DNA of 64,000 bases, from the NCBI GenBank assembly GCA_905480195.1, contig CAJQPN010000048.1:1-64000 (forward strand), written 5' to 3'. Under the pieces are notes generated by a model. The model was not told where the DNA came from, made no database searches, and was given only the letters and a program-made list of their open reading frames with translations. The translations under genes and the position numbers were made by a program. Source of the DNA: an uncultured Acidimicrobiales bacterium. GTDB lineage: Bacteria; Actinomycetota; Acidimicrobiia; Acidimicrobiales; Aldehydirespiratoraceae. Shown piece after piece: positions 1 through 10,029 of the stretch (positions are counted from its first letter, which is position 1; every line of letters begins with the position of its first letter).

Positions 1-155
1 TTCCTCGATAATCGCTGATGCCTCTTGTTATCCTCGTCGAACTCGCGCTCGGCGAAGAGGGTGGGGATACGCAGGATCGAGCGAGTGTGGGCTTGACCCA
101 TCCAACCGAAGCCGACGACACCGACTCGGATCTTCTTGCGTGCGGTCACGGACAC
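1..155 (-). CDS. Gfo/Idh/MocA family oxidoreductase, N-terminal part (truncated by window edge)
   Basis: Manual reverse-strand translation from GTG at 155: VSVTARKKIRVGVVGFGWMGQAHTRSILRIPTLF..., Rossmann GxGxxG start typical of the family; runs off window. Confidence 0.7.
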   Translation of the reverse strand, partial: MSVTARKKIRVGVVGFGWMGQAHTRSILRIPTLFAEREFDEDNKRHQRLSR

Positions 156-213
156 AGACTCCTTGGTCGTATGGGTGTTCTTTGCCTACTGTCGAGTCGG
201 GGCACTGCGCCGC

Positions 214-1152
214 TCATGACTGCTCCAGAACGTCGTAGACGTGTGGGTTGACGACATCGATCGGACGATGGCCGTCGAGAACGCTGCGGGCGTTTGCGAT
301 GGCTCCCGAATACATGCGGATGCGGCCTTTATCTGTGGCCGACGCAATGTGGGGGGTGACCACGACGTTGTCGCGATGCAGCAGCGTATGGTCGGGGTCG
401 AGCGGCTCTGGGTCGGTGACGTCGAGACCTGCTGCGTAGATCTTTCCGGCATCGAGGGCGTCGATCAGCGCCTGGGTATCGATCGAGCCGCCGCGGGCGG
501 CGTTGATGATCACGACGCCGTCCTGCATCCGCGCGATCGTGTCGGCGTTGACGAGGTTGCGGGTCTCGTCGCTGAGTGGTGTGTGCAGGGTAATGATCCG
601 GCTCTCGGCGAGGATCGCTTCGAAGTCCACCTGTTCGTGGTCGGTGACCTCGACGTAGGGGTCGCAGACGAGCACCCGCATGTCCATCGCAGCGCACATG
701 CGCGCGACGCGACTACCGATGCGGCCGTGGCCGACGACGCCGACGGTGGCGCCGCTGAGTTCGATGCCCTCGTGGGCGGCGTAGAAGTCTTGGCGCCCCT
801 GCCGAAGCCGAGCGACGTTGTTGGCGGTGAACTTCGTGGCCGCCAACAGCAGGCTCATCGTGTGCTCGGCAGTCGAGATCGTTGGGGCGTCGGGCGTGTT
901 GCACACGACGATGCCACGAGCTGCTGCGGCATCGAGATCGACCGTGTCGAAGCCAATACCCGAACGGGAAATGACCTTCAGCTCCGGCGCCTGATCCATC
1001 CGTTCGGCGTCCCAGCGCGACGACCCGGCGATCGCCGCCCGACACGTCGGCAACCCGGCCATGTCGGGGCCGACGACGTCCCACGACTCGTCGAAGAGTT
1101 CAGCCAGGTACGGCGGAAGTTCGCGATCGATGTAGATGTGATCAGACACCAT
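214..1152 (-). CDS. D-isomer specific 2-hydroxyacid dehydrogenase (NAD-binding)
   Basis: ORF 214..1230 with likely start at internal Met (MVSDHIYIDREL); GATVGVVGHGRIGSRVARMCAAMDMRVLVCDP and INAARGGSIDTQALIDALDAG motifs. Confidence 0.88.
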   Translation of the reverse strand: MVSDHIYIDRELPPYLAELFDESWDVVGPDMAGLPTCRAAIAGSSRWDAERMDQAPELKVISRSGIGFDTVDLDAAAARGIVVCNTPDAPTISTAEHTMSLLLAATKFTANNVARLRQGRQDFYAAHEGIELSGATVGVVGHGRIGSRVARMCAAMDMRVLVCDPYVEVTDHEQVDFEAILAESRIITLHTPLSDETRNLVNADTIARMQDGVVIINAARGGSIDTQALIDALDAGKIYAAGLDVTDPEPLDPDHTLLHRDNVVVTPHIASATDKGRIRMYSGAIANARSVLDGHRPIDVVNPHVYDVLEQS

Positions 1153-2053
1153 GTCCTCCGGGGTCGGTCTTTCCGTGTGGCGTGACCATCGGGCAGCGCG
1201 GATCGAGCGGCATGTCGCTCCAGTCGTCACGGACCCAGTGATGGGCAGGATCGTCGCAATACGCCATCGAGCGCTTCCCGCCTGGGCCTGCGAGGACGTT
1301 CAGGTAGTACATGTCGTAGCCCGGCGCTGCAATGCACGGGCCGTGGTAACCGCGGGGAACGAGGAAGACGTCCCCGTCGCCGACCGCGACGTTCTCGTCG
1401 ATCGAACGGTCGTCGGTGTAGGTCCGGTGCATGCCGAAGCCGTCGGCGCTGTACTCAGCCGTCCCAGCTCTGCCGATGCGGAAGTAGTAGATCTCCTCGT
1501 TGGCGACCTCGCACTCCGGGCTGTCATCGTGCTTGTGGGGCGGATAGGACGACCAGTTTCCGTCTGGCGTGTACACCTCGACACACATGATCTTGTCGGC
1601 GTGGCCCCAGCGCTCGGGCGAACCGAAATTAGAGATCTGACGAGTGGCCTGTCCCCCACCTCGCACCTCAATCCCGATCCCACCGGTGGCTCCGTACGCA
1701 GGAGAAAGCTTGCGGTCACAATGCGAACTTGCGATGGCAACCTCGCCACCGGCGCCGCTGATCTCGAACCGGGTGTCGCGTCCGACATAGAGAAAGTCAC
1801 TTACCCGAGCGAAGACCGACTCGCGGCCTTCGAGCAAGAATGACTCGCCGACATCATCGATCTGCACGGTCACGTCGGCAGCCGACAGCGGGAGGATCAT
1901 CACCTCCCGGTCACCGGTCTCGAACGATCGCTGTCGCGCGGGCCCGAGATCGATCACGTCGAGTCCGGTGTACGTCCAGCCGGCCTGCTCGGCGGTGAGC
2001 GACACCGGGTCGGGGCCGGCCGCGAGTGAGCCCAACGGGTAATGCAACGTCAT
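1142..2053 (-). CDS. iolB: 5-deoxy-glucuronate isomerase
   Basis: YPPHKHDDSPECEVANEEIYYFRI...VPRGYHGPCIAAPGYDMYYLNVLAGP is the IolB signature; overlaps neighbours by 4-11 nt. Confidence 0.93.
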   Translation of the reverse strand: MTLHYPLGSLAAGPDPVSLTAEQAGWTYTGLDVIDLGPARQRSFETGDREVMILPLSAADVTVQIDDVGESFLLEGRESVFARVSDFLYVGRDTRFEISGAGGEVAIASSHCDRKLSPAYGATGGIGIEVRGGGQATRQISNFGSPERWGHADKIMCVEVYTPDGNWSSYPPHKHDDSPECEVANEEIYYFRIGRAGTAEYSADGFGMHRTYTDDRSIDENVAVGDGDVFLVPRGYHGPCIAAPGYDMYYLNVLAGPGGKRSMAYCDDPAHHWVRDDWSDMPLDPRCPMVTPHGKTDPGGHGV

Positions 2054-3003
2054 CGAGATTCACGCTCCTCGAGGAACGCATCGACCTCTGCGGCCGTTGG
2101 CATGTCATCGGCACACATCATGCGGGAGGCGACGATCGCTCCTGCTGCGTTTCCGTAACGAATGGTTTTCGGCAACGACCAGCCTTCGAGCAACCCGTGG
2201 CAGAAGGCCCCACCGAAGGCATCGCCTGAGCCGAGCCCACACACGACCTCGACCGGGAAGGGGGCGAGTCGCTCTCGGTGGTCGGTGGTGGCGACCATCA
2301 CGCCGTCACCGCCGAGCTTCACGATGGCGGCGTCGAGACCACGTTCAAGCAGGCGGTCGGCGGCCTCGTCGGGATCGCCGGTCCCAACCGCTACCTCACA
2401 CTCCTTGCGATTGCCGATCGCAATCGTGACGTGGTCGAGCATCGGCGAGATGATCTCATGGGCCTCGCCCTCTGACTCCCAGAACATGGGCCGCCAATCG
2501 AGGTCGAGGACCGTGTGGGTTCGGCGGGCCCGGTACCGGAGTAACTCGGTGACCGTGATCCGGCTCTGATCAAAGGCAAAGCGGCTCGCCGGTACCCAGA
2601 AAATGCGGGCCTCCGAGACTGCATCGACCAACTCATCGGTGGCCTCGATCTCCATGTCAGGAGCCGCCGGTTCGCGATAGAAGAAGATCGTGGGGTCGTC
2701 GGGCGGATCGAGTTCTGCGAACGCCAGCGGCGTCTTGAGTGTCGGATGCGTGGCCACGAAGCGAGGGTCGACGTTGAACGTGTGCTCGAGGGCGTGCGCG
2801 ACGTAGCGGCCGAACTGGTCGTTACCGACGCGCGTAGCGACTGCGACGTGATGGCCGTAGCGAGCGGCCGCAACGGCGACGTTGGTGGCGGTACCGCCGA
2901 TCGACTTGCGAAACGATGTGACCTCAGACATCGACACGCCGACTTGTTCGGCGTAGAGGTCGACGCTCACCCGTCCGATCGAGAGGAGATCGAGCGTCGA
3001 CAC
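2050..3003 (-). CDS. iolC: 5-dehydro-2-deoxygluconokinase, PfkB family
   Basis: LSIGRVSVDLYAEQVGVSMSEVTSFRKSIGGTATNVAVAAARYG and GLGSGDAFGGAFCHGLLEG; adjacent to iolB. Confidence 0.9.
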   Translation of the reverse strand: MSTLDLLSIGRVSVDLYAEQVGVSMSEVTSFRKSIGGTATNVAVAAARYGHHVAVATRVGNDQFGRYVAHALEHTFNVDPRFVATHPTLKTPLAFAELDPPDDPTIFFYREPAAPDMEIEATDELVDAVSEARIFWVPASRFAFDQSRITVTELLRYRARRTHTVLDLDWRPMFWESEGEAHEIISPMLDHVTIAIGNRKECEVAVGTGDPDEAADRLLERGLDAAIVKLGGDGVMVATTDHRERLAPFPVEVVCGLGSGDAFGGAFCHGLLEGWSLPKTIRYGNAAGAIVASRMMCADDMPTAAEVDAFLEERESR

Positions 3004-3039
3004 GGCGCTCAGCCCCCTCGCCCCGCGGGCTCGGGTCGG

Positions 3040-3094
3040 CGGTTCAGGGGATATGGCTCACGACGGCGGGCCCCCCGACCGGTCTCCTGAACCG
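3040..3094. other. Intercistronic hairpin between ABC ATPase and iolC
   Basis: CGGTTCAGGGGA (3040-3051) pairs with TCTCCTGAACCG (3083-3094), 12-bp with one G-U. Confidence 0.55.
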
Positions 3095-3129
3095 TTCGGC
3101 GAGCGGGAGCAATACGGTTCATACCGGGC

Positions 3130-3906
3130 TCATTCGTTCTCGAGTTCGTGGGTGAGCTGATCAAGTTCGGCGCCACCGGCCATCATCCGCACCAACTCGT
3201 CGCGAGACAGTCCTTCCTTCGGGAAATTACCCATGGAACGTCCGCGGTTGAGGATCACAAACCGGTCACCGACCGGGTACGCGTGGTGGGGGTTGTGCGT
3301 GATGAAGATCACGCCGAGGCCACGATCACGTGCGGCCTTGATGTACTTCAGCACCACACCGGACTGCTTGACGCCGAGCGCAGACGTGGGTTCGTCGAGG
3401 ATCAACACCTTGGCGCCGAAGTACGCAGCGCGGGCGATGGCAACCGACTGCCGCTCGCCGCCAGAGAGCGTGCCGACGGGCTGCTCAGTGTCGCGGATGT
3501 CGATCCCCATCTTGGAGAGCTCTTCCTTTGCGATGGCCTTCGCCTTCTTGGTGTCGATCCACTGGATCGGCCATCGGCCTTTCGTGGGTTCGGCACCCAT
3601 CCAGAAATTCCGCCACACCGACATGAGCGGCACCATGGCGAGGTCCTGGTAGACGGTGGCAATACCGGCATCAAGCGACTGGCGTGGATGCGTGAAGGTG
3701 ACCTCGTTGCCGTTCATTCGGACCGTGCCGTCGGTGGGTTGATGCACACCGGAGAGGATCTTGATGAAGGTCGACTTGCCTGCACCGTTGTCGCCGAGCA
3801 CACAGGTGACTTCGCCTGCATTGACCGACGTCGAGACGTCGGTCAGGGCGATGATGTTGCCGTAGTACTTGGAGATGTCTTCGAGTTCGAGAAGTGGTGC
3901 ACTCAT
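3130..3906 (-). CDS. Sugar ABC transporter ATP-binding protein
   Basis: Walker [17 protein letters not shown], signature [14 protein letters not shown], Walker [13 protein letters not shown]; start at [16 protein letters not shown]. Confidence 0.93.
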   Translation of the reverse strand: MSAPLLELEDISKYYGNIIALTDVSTSVNAGEVTCVLGDNGAGKSTFIKILSGVHQPTDGTVRMNGNEVTFTHPRQSLDAGIATVYQDLAMVPLMSVWRNFWMGAEPTKGRWPIQWIDTKKAKAIAKEELSKMGIDIRDTEQPVGTLSGGERQSVAIARAAYFGAKVLILDEPTSALGVKQSGVVLKYIKAARDRGLGVIFITHNPHHAYPVGDRFVILNRGRSMGNFPKEGLSRDELVRMMAGGAELDQLTHELENE

Positions 3907-5822
3907 CGTCGTAACGCCTCCGCCTTCAGTCGTAGGTACCGATTCGAGACCACCGCCACGAGCAGGATCACTCCGAGAAAGAGGAATCGCCAGTCGGTGT
4001 TCCAACGGGCCGCCGAGATGCCGATGAGCGGCATGGCCATGATCATCGCCCCAATGGCACCACCGGCCGCCGAGCCGTAGCCACCCGTTAGCAGGCACCC
4101 TCCGACGACGGCAGCGATGATGTACTCGAACTCCTTGCCGTCACCGGTGTTGGCCTGGATCGAGTTGATTCGGAAGGCAACGAGCACACCGACCAGCCAC
4201 GCTGCGAACGACACGATCATGAAGAGCTGGGTCTTGGTTCGCCCAGCAGGGACGCCGACCTGACGAGCAGCTTCCTTGTTGCCGCCTACTGCGAACGTCC
4301 AGCCACCGAACTTGGTGCGGGCGAGCATCCAAACCATCACGCTCGTAAAGGCGAGGAACCACAAGACGCGAACCGAGGTCTTGGTGGGCGGAATGTCGGC
4401 GAGCAGTTCGGCCTCGGTGACGAAGAGGAGGCGGAAGGCAATCCCGGCCAAGATCGACAGCACGCCGACGATCATCATGATGTAGCCGGACCGGTCTGCG
4501 CCTCGATCGACGAAGCGACGCTCCTCGAAGCGAGAGACAACAAGGCCCCAGGCAAAAACGATCAGCGCACCGGCGAGCAGGATCGTGAACAGTGATGCCC
4601 GGAACTTGGCTGATTCAGAATCGAGGAAGACGACTGCAGCTACGAGGAGGACACCGCTCGCCAGCGCCGTAGTGACAACAAACTTCGTGGCCGCATTGAT
4701 CGAAAGCGCCGCCTGGGAAACCATCGCAAGCAGCCCGAGACCGGTGACCATGAGACCAACCGAGACGATCGCCCGGATCCCTTGCACCGTGAACGGGAAC
4801 ACGAACTGCGCTTCAGACGAGGAATCGATCACCATCGCGACCGCGCCACCGATCACGACGAGCACAATGCCCAAAGCCAGACGATTGCGAAGTGTGGCGT
4901 CGAACTGAATGGTGCCCCGGTCGACCAACGGCTCAAAGCGCCACTGGCAGTAACCATGGAGGCCAATGAGGACACCGACTGTGATCACCGCGGCCGAGAG
5001 CACGTTCCCACCGGTGCCGTCGGTGCCGTGCATGAGACCTACACCGGCCACGCCGAATGCAAGACCGACGAGGAACTGGATCATGCCTGCCGTGTTGGGC
5101 GTCGAGCGCCGGGCGAACCAGAGCTCGGCGACAGCCAGCACGAGGATCGTGAAGCCGAGGAGCGGCAGCGAGGTATAGAAGAAGTCGCGCGCTTCGAGCT
5201 GGTGGGTGTTGCGCTCCCACTCCCCCGCGAAGATCGGGCGCCAGAAGTCATAGTCGGACGCTTCCTCGGTACTAGCGACCTGGATCTGGCCGACGAAACG
5301 GTTCGCCAATCCGAGCTTGAGACCCTTGAGAGAAAAGAATGTGGCCAGTGTGATGATGAAACTCGGTTGCCCCGTTCGCTCCACCATCGTGCCGTTGAGC
5401 CAACCGATACCAAGCGCCACGGCAAGGCCGAGCAACAGCGAGACCGACATTGGAAGGCCGAGACCCCCAAGCTCGCCCGTCTCTTTGACAATGAACACCG
5501 TGAGCATCGCCGTAGCACCTGTCATCGCTCCCGACGACAGATCGAACTCACCACCGATCATCAAGACCGAGACGGCAACGGCCATGATGCCAAGGCTGCT
5601 GGCGACGATGTCGATCCAACCCCAGCTCCCACCGGCGGTGCCGAAGGTCCCCGACACGGCCCAAAAGAACGTCCACACCCCGATAGCGCCGATGACGGCA
5701 CCAACCTCGGGGCGGATGAAGAGCCGCTGGAAGATGGAGCGATACGCGAGGCGCTCATCATCTCCGTTGGCAGCAGAACCGGCCATACCATCGGCCGGAA
5801 GAGACGCAGCTGCGTCGGTCAC
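3903..5822 (-). CDS. Sugar ABC transporter permease (BPD_transp_2/RbsC-like), unusually long
   Basis: [21 protein letters not shown] and [28 protein letters not shown] blocks of the ribose/xylose-type permease, separated by about 320 aa with extra hydrophobic segments; GTG start at 5822. Confidence 0.85.
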   Translation of the reverse strand: MTDAAASLPADGMAGSAANGDDERLAYRSIFQRLFIRPEVGAVIGAIGVWTFFWAVSGTFGTAGGSWGWIDIVASSLGIMAVAVSVLMIGGEFDLSSGAMTGATAMLTVFIVKETGELGGLGLPMSVSLLLGLAVALGIGWLNGTMVERTGQPSFIITLATFFSLKGLKLGLANRFVGQIQVASTEEASDYDFWRPIFAGEWERNTHQLEARDFFYTSLPLLGFTILVLAVAELWFARRSTPNTAGMIQFLVGLAFGVAGVGLMHGTDGTGGNVLSAAVITVGVLIGLHGYCQWRFEPLVDRGTIQFDATLRNRLALGIVLVVIGGAVAMVIDSSSEAQFVFPFTVQGIRAIVSVGLMVTGLGLLAMVSQAALSINAATKFVVTTALASGVLLVAAVVFLDSESAKFRASLFTILLAGALIVFAWGLVVSRFEERRFVDRGADRSGYIMMIVGVLSILAGIAFRLLFVTEAELLADIPPTKTSVRVLWFLAFTSVMVWMLARTKFGGWTFAVGGNKEAARQVGVPAGRTKTQLFMIVSFAAWLVGVLVAFRINSIQANTGDGKEFEYIIAAVVGGCLLTGGYGSAAGGAIGAMIMAMPLIGISAARWNTDWRFLFLGVILLVAVVSNRYLRLKAEALRR

Positions 5823-5902
5823 GAGACTCCCCCCTCGTACGTGGGGCCGACGTCTGGAGACACCGGCCGAACCGGCATCGAAACTGCCGGGATTGCCGAC
5901 GG

Positions 5903-5934
5903 GTGGGGGTCGGTCCTGATGGACCGGCCCCCAC
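5903..5934. other. Intercistronic hairpin between substrate-binding protein and permease genes
   Basis: GTGGGGGTCGGTCC-TGAT-GGACCGGCCCCCAC: 14-nt arms with a single non-Watson-Crick position, 4-nt loop. Confidence 0.7.
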
Positions 5935-5970
5935 ACTCGTCAGGAACGATTCAGCTGAGAATCAGCTGGC

Positions 5971-6972
5971 TCAGCGGGTGCCCTGCTCGGAGAGAGCAAC
6001 AACAGCCGCAGCGTTGTCCGGCGTAACGAAGCCCGGACCGGTGAGAACCGGCAGACCGCCGCCAACCGTGTTCTGGTTGGTGACGTTGAGGTACAAGAAG
6101 AGCACGGTGAGGTAGCCCTGCAGGTACTGCTGCTGGTCGACGGTGAAGGCCACATCGCCGGCCTCGATGGCGGCAAGGAGGTCCGGGGTCATGTCGAAGC
6201 CACCGATGGTGACGTCACGACCGAGATCCTCAGCGGCACGAAGGGCGGACATGGTGATGACCGGGCCGACGCCGAGGATGCCGTCGATGTCAGGATCAGC
6301 GGCCAGCGTGGCGTTAATGGTGTTCTGCTGCTCAGCGGTATCGGCGTCGAGGCCCATGAAGGCGGTGACGACTTCCCCGTCGAAGGACTCGGCAAGACCA
6401 TCACAACGCTCGGTCAGGCCGACGTTGCCCTGCTCCTGCTGGGCGCAGAGAACCTTGGTGGCACCAGCGGCGTTGAACCGGAGACCAGCGCCGTTACCGG
6501 CGACGACCTCGGTCTGACCAACGTGGGTCAAGGCGCCGATGTCCTGGTAGTCGTTCGAGCCAGAGTTGAGCGTAATAACAGGGATACCGTTCGCTACAGC
6601 GTCCTGGAGCGGACCGACGAGGGCCGCGGGGTCGGGCAGCGATGCACCGATGCCGTTGGTGCCCTCCGAGACTGCAGCCTCGATGTCTTGGACCATCACG
6701 TTGGCGTCGTTGACACCCGGCTTCCAGACCACGGTGACACCGAGATCGGCAGCAGCGGCTTCAGCGCCGCGCTTGACGACCGACCAGAACGGGCCGTCGT
6801 CGGAGTGCGTGATGATGTGGAACGTGAGATCGCCACCCTGGGTTTGATCAACAGCCTCGTCGCCAGCGTCATCGCCGGCATCATCGGTGGTGTCATCGCT
6901 GTCGTCGCCACAGGAAGCGGCAAAGAGCACGATAGCCAGCAGTGCTGCCAGCCAGCGGAACTTCTTAGTCAT
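5971..6972 (-). CDS. Sugar ABC transporter substrate-binding lipoprotein
   Basis: Start MTKKFRWLAALLAIVLFAASCGDD (lipobox LFAASC) followed by periplasmic-binding-protein fold sequence. Confidence 0.9.
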   Translation of the reverse strand: MTKKFRWLAALLAIVLFAASCGDDSDDTTDDAGDDAGDEAVDQTQGGDLTFHIITHSDDGPFWSVVKRGAEAAAADLGVTVVWKPGVNDANVMVQDIEAAVSEGTNGIGASLPDPAALVGPLQDAVANGIPVITLNSGSNDYQDIGALTHVGQTEVVAGNGAGLRFNAAGATKVLCAQQEQGNVGLTERCDGLAESFDGEVVTAFMGLDADTAEQQNTINATLAADPDIDGILGVGPVITMSALRAAEDLGRDVTIGGFDMTPDLLAAIEAGDVAFTVDQQQYLQGYLTVLFLYLNVTNQNTVGGGLPVLTGPGFVTPDNAAAVVALSEQGTR

Positions 6973-7019
6973 AGGGATTCCCCTCCTCAAGGGATTGCGT
7001 GGACCGTGTCCAATGCGAT

Positions 7020-7931
7020 TCACGATGCCGCTCGGGCTTCGGTGAACCGGGCATTGATAGCACGGAGATACTCGATGCTCCGAAGAACATCGATCTTGGG
7101 CCCCTCACCCGGCGCAGGCTCGCCGTCGGTGATGGCCGCGTCCTGTTCGATGACGTACCAGCGGTCGTAGCCGGTCATCTCGAGTTCGGTGACGATTTCA
7201 GCGATGGGCACGTCACCATCGCCCATAGTGCAGAACATGCCATTCTGAACGCCTTGCATGATCGACTGCTCGCCGGCGAAGACCGGAGCAGCCTTGTCCA
7301 GGTGCACGTCTTTGAGGTGCACGTGAACGATGCGTTCGCGAGCGTCACGAAGGAACTCGAGCGGGTCATAGCCGCCGATCAGTAGGTGCCCTGTGTCGAA
7401 GGTCCAGCCGACCTCACTGCGGTCGAGGACGTTTTTGACGTCCTCGGGACGTTCGATCATGGTGCCGATGTGCGGATGGATCGCTTGGTGCATGCCGTAC
7501 TCGGCGACGACGGCTTCGACCTCAGCGAGCATCACAGCCGTGTGATCCCACCCGGCGGCGTCGAGTTCGAAACGCGGACCCCAGTCGAGGCTTGCGACCA
7601 TGGAGGTGATGAACTCCGTGCCCCCGGCATTGCCCATCAGCTGCGCAGCACGGCGAGTATCGGCGAGCGTCTGCCGGCGCTGGGCTGGGTCGTGAAGAAC
7701 GAGAGGCACGAACCCGCCGATCATGGCGAGTCCGTAATGTGAGCAAAGGGCGCGAAGTTCGTTCGGGTCGCTGGGAAGATAGCCAGCGGAGCCGAGTTCG
7801 GTCGCAACGAGCCCGAGCTCTTGCATCTCGGAAAGCACGCGCTCGGGAGAAAGCTCAAGGCCCCATCCCGGCACTTCACACACTCCCCAGCTGATGGGTG
7901 CACCAGCTACACGACCAACAAAGCTCAACAC
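7020..7931 (-). CDS. Sugar phosphate isomerase/epimerase, inosose dehydratase (IolE)-like TIM barrel
   Basis: VAGAPISWGVCEVPGWG...VGWTFDTGHLLIGGYDPLEFLRDARERIVHVHLKDV; location in the iol/ABC operon. Confidence 0.8.
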   Translation of the reverse strand: MLSFVGRVAGAPISWGVCEVPGWGLELSPERVLSEMQELGLVATELGSAGYLPSDPNELRALCSHYGLAMIGGFVPLVLHDPAQRRQTLADTRRAAQLMGNAGGTEFITSMVASLDWGPRFELDAAGWDHTAVMLAEVEAVVAEYGMHQAIHPHIGTMIERPEDVKNVLDRSEVGWTFDTGHLLIGGYDPLEFLRDARERIVHVHLKDVHLDKAAPVFAGEQSIMQGVQNGMFCTMGDGDVPIAEIVTELEMTGYDRWYVIEQDAAITDGEPAPGEGPKIDVLRSIEYLRAINARFTEARAAS

Positions 7932-7968
7932 GTTCTCCCCGGGCCTGTCGGCCCATTCATCCCCATTG

Positions 7969-7986
7969 CATTAGAGCGCTCTAATG
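7969..7986. promoter_or_regulatory. Candidate LacI-family operator
   Basis: 18-bp perfect palindrome CATTAGAGCGCTCTAATG with central CG, in the divergent intergenic region next to a LacI-family gene. Confidence 0.7.
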
Positions 7987-8055
7987 AATACGGTTATGAT
8001 ACCGGCTGTCAATCGAAACCGGACCTCACGGCTACTGGCTTAGGGGCTAACCACA

Positions 8056-9075
8056 GTGAGCCACATGAGTCGACCAACAATGGAGACCGTCGCCGAGCGG
8101 GCCGGGGTCTCTCGTGCGTTGGTGAGCCTCGTGATGAACAACTCACCGAAGGTGTCCGATTCCAAGCGCACCGCAGTCCTCGAGGCGGCCGCCGCGTTGG
8201 GTTATTTGCCCAACCTTCATGCCCGCAGCCTGGCCCAACAGCGCACCAAGACGTTCGGCATCATCATCAACGACATCCACAACCCGTTCTTCGCCGAGGT
8301 CGTGTCCGGTATCGAGTCGGCAGCGGATGGCCACGGCTTCTCGGTGCTAATCCTCAACGGCGGGCGCGATCCCGACCGCGAACGGCGAGCCGTTGAGACC
8401 CACCTCCAGTTCCAGGTCGAGGCACTCATCCTCGTCGGCACTCGACTCGACGACGGTGCGCTCGTGCGGGCTTCCCAGGTCACTCCCACCGTGATCGTCG
8501 CCTCAGGATCTGACCACCCCGGGGTCGACACGATCACCGCCAACGACAGGATCGGCGCCGCGCTGGCCGTCGACCACCTGGTGGCATTGGGACACACCGA
8601 CATCGTTCACCTCGATGGCGGGGACAACATCTCGTCGCGCCACAGGGCGGGTGGATTCGAGCTGGCGATGCGAGCGGCCGGCCTCGAACCCCGCGTCCTG
8701 CGGGCAGGCGATGGCGAAGCCGATGCCGAGGCGGCGATGGCGCAACTCGTGGAAGACGAGACGGTCCCAACGGCGATCTTCGCCTTCAATGACCTCCTCG
8801 CTGCTGGAGTGCTCGACATCCTCAAGTCGGCCGAACTCAGCGTGCCCAACGACGTCTCGGTGGTCGGCTACGACAACACGTTCATCGCCGAGCTCAATCA
8901 CATGTCGCTCACCGCAGTCGATCAGCCCCGCCGGATGATGGGCGAACTCGCAGTGCGGACGGTTCTCGAACGCATCGAAGACAACCGCACCGAGCCGACG
9001 AACCTCGACCTCTCGCCGACGCTCGCGGTGCGGGGAAGCACCGGTCCACCAAAACGCGACCGCATCACCCGATGA
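8056..9075 (+). CDS. LacI family transcriptional regulator
   Basis: N-terminal HTH PTMETVAERAGVSRALVSLVMNNSPKVSDSKRTAVLEAAAALGYLPN. Confidence 0.95.
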   Translation: MSHMSRPTMETVAERAGVSRALVSLVMNNSPKVSDSKRTAVLEAAAALGYLPNLHARSLAQQRTKTFGIIINDIHNPFFAEVVSGIESAADGHGFSVLILNGGRDPDRERRAVETHLQFQVEALILVGTRLDDGALVRASQVTPTVIVASGSDHPGVDTITANDRIGAALAVDHLVALGHTDIVHLDGGDNISSRHRAGGFELAMRAAGLEPRVLRAGDGEADAEAAMAQLVEDETVPTAIFAFNDLLAAGVLDILKSAELSVPNDVSVVGYDNTFIAELNHMSLTAVDQPRRMMGELAVRTVLERIEDNRTEPTNLDLSPTLAVRGSTGPPKRDRITR

Positions 9076-10025
9076 CCGAACCGGCCGACTGGACACCCAC
9101 CCCACCGGCGTATGCGCCGGTGTTTGTGTGGCCACCCCGACTCCGAGCGCTTCTGCACTGGCTGCCGCATTTCGTCTTTCCCACCAACGCAATCGTCTTC
9201 ATCGTCGCAGTGGCCCTCTGGCAGTGGGCAACCCCCTCAACTGAGACCATGGCCACACTCGAACCTGGATGGATCGCGTACCTGCTCGTTCGCAACCTCG
9301 TCGTCGTGGCTGCGTTCTACGGCGCCGCCCATTGGTGGGTCGTCTCGCGACGAGGCCAAGGTGAGCACTACAAGTTCAACCCCGTCTGGGCGCGCCCGCG
9401 CAGCCGTAACCGGACGTGGGGGAGCCAGACGAGCGAAAACGTGTTCTGGACACTCGTCAGTGCGGTCCCGGTCGGCACCGCCTGGGAGGCCACCACCCTT
9501 TGGTTGTTCGCAAGCGGTCGCATCGACTGGCTCGACTGGTCTGCAAACCCGTTGTGGTTCGCTTTGCTGTTCCCCGCCACCGTCTTGCTCCGCGAGCTGC
9601 ACTTCTTCGCGATTCATCGCCTCATTCACATACGGGCGCTCTACCGAACGGTCCACAGCCTTCACCACCGCAACACCAACCCCGGACCGTGGTCCGGCAT
9701 GTCGATGCACCCCCTCGAACACCTCGTGTACTTCTCGTCGATCGCCCTGCACTGGGTCGTGCTGTCACACCCGGTGCACGCCGTCTTCAACATGGTCCAC
9801 CTCAACCTGGCACCGATCCCGGGCCACGTCGGCTTCGAGCACGTCGAGATCGGCCACTACCGCTACCCCACCAACGGCTATGCCCACTATCTGCACCACA
9901 AGTTGTTCGAGGTGAACTACGCCGACGGAGTCTTTCCGCTCGATCGTTGGTTCGGCTCGTTCCACGACGGAAGCCCCGAGGCCGACGCCCGGCTGGCAGC
10001 CCGACGCCGAAGCAGAACAGGATGA
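9072..10025 (+). CDS. Sterol desaturase/fatty acid hydroxylase superfamily membrane protein
   Basis: Histidine boxes FFAIHRLIH, HSLHHRNTNP, HYLHHKLFEVNY with transmembrane segments. Confidence 0.88.
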   Translation: MTEPADWTPTPPAYAPVFVWPPRLRALLHWLPHFVFPTNAIVFIVAVALWQWATPSTETMATLEPGWIAYLLVRNLVVVAAFYGAAHWWVVSRRGQGEHYKFNPVWARPRSRNRTWGSQTSENVFWTLVSAVPVGTAWEATTLWLFASGRIDWLDWSANPLWFALLFPATVLLRELHFFAIHRLIHIRALYRTVHSLHHRNTNPGPWSGMSMHPLEHLVYFSSIALHWVVLSHPVHAVFNMVHLNLAPIPGHVGFEHVEIGHYRYPTNGYAHYLHHKLFEVNYADGVFPLDRWFGSFHDGSPEADARLAARRRSRTG

Positions 10026-10029
10026 CCCC

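Noticed and set aside
241-1185. Long plus-strand ORF (314 aa) opposite the 2-hydroxyacid dehydrogenase
   Set aside because: Antisense shadow ORF in GC-rich DNA; no motifs and the opposite strand has a clear enzyme.
3148-4080. 310-aa plus-strand ORF opposite the ABC ATPase
   Set aside because: Shadow of a well-supported ATPase gene; His/Arg/Asp-rich composition typical of antisense frames.
4782-6026. 414-aa plus-strand ORF opposite the permease
   Set aside because: Charged low-complexity antisense translation of a hydrophobic permease; no domain pattern.
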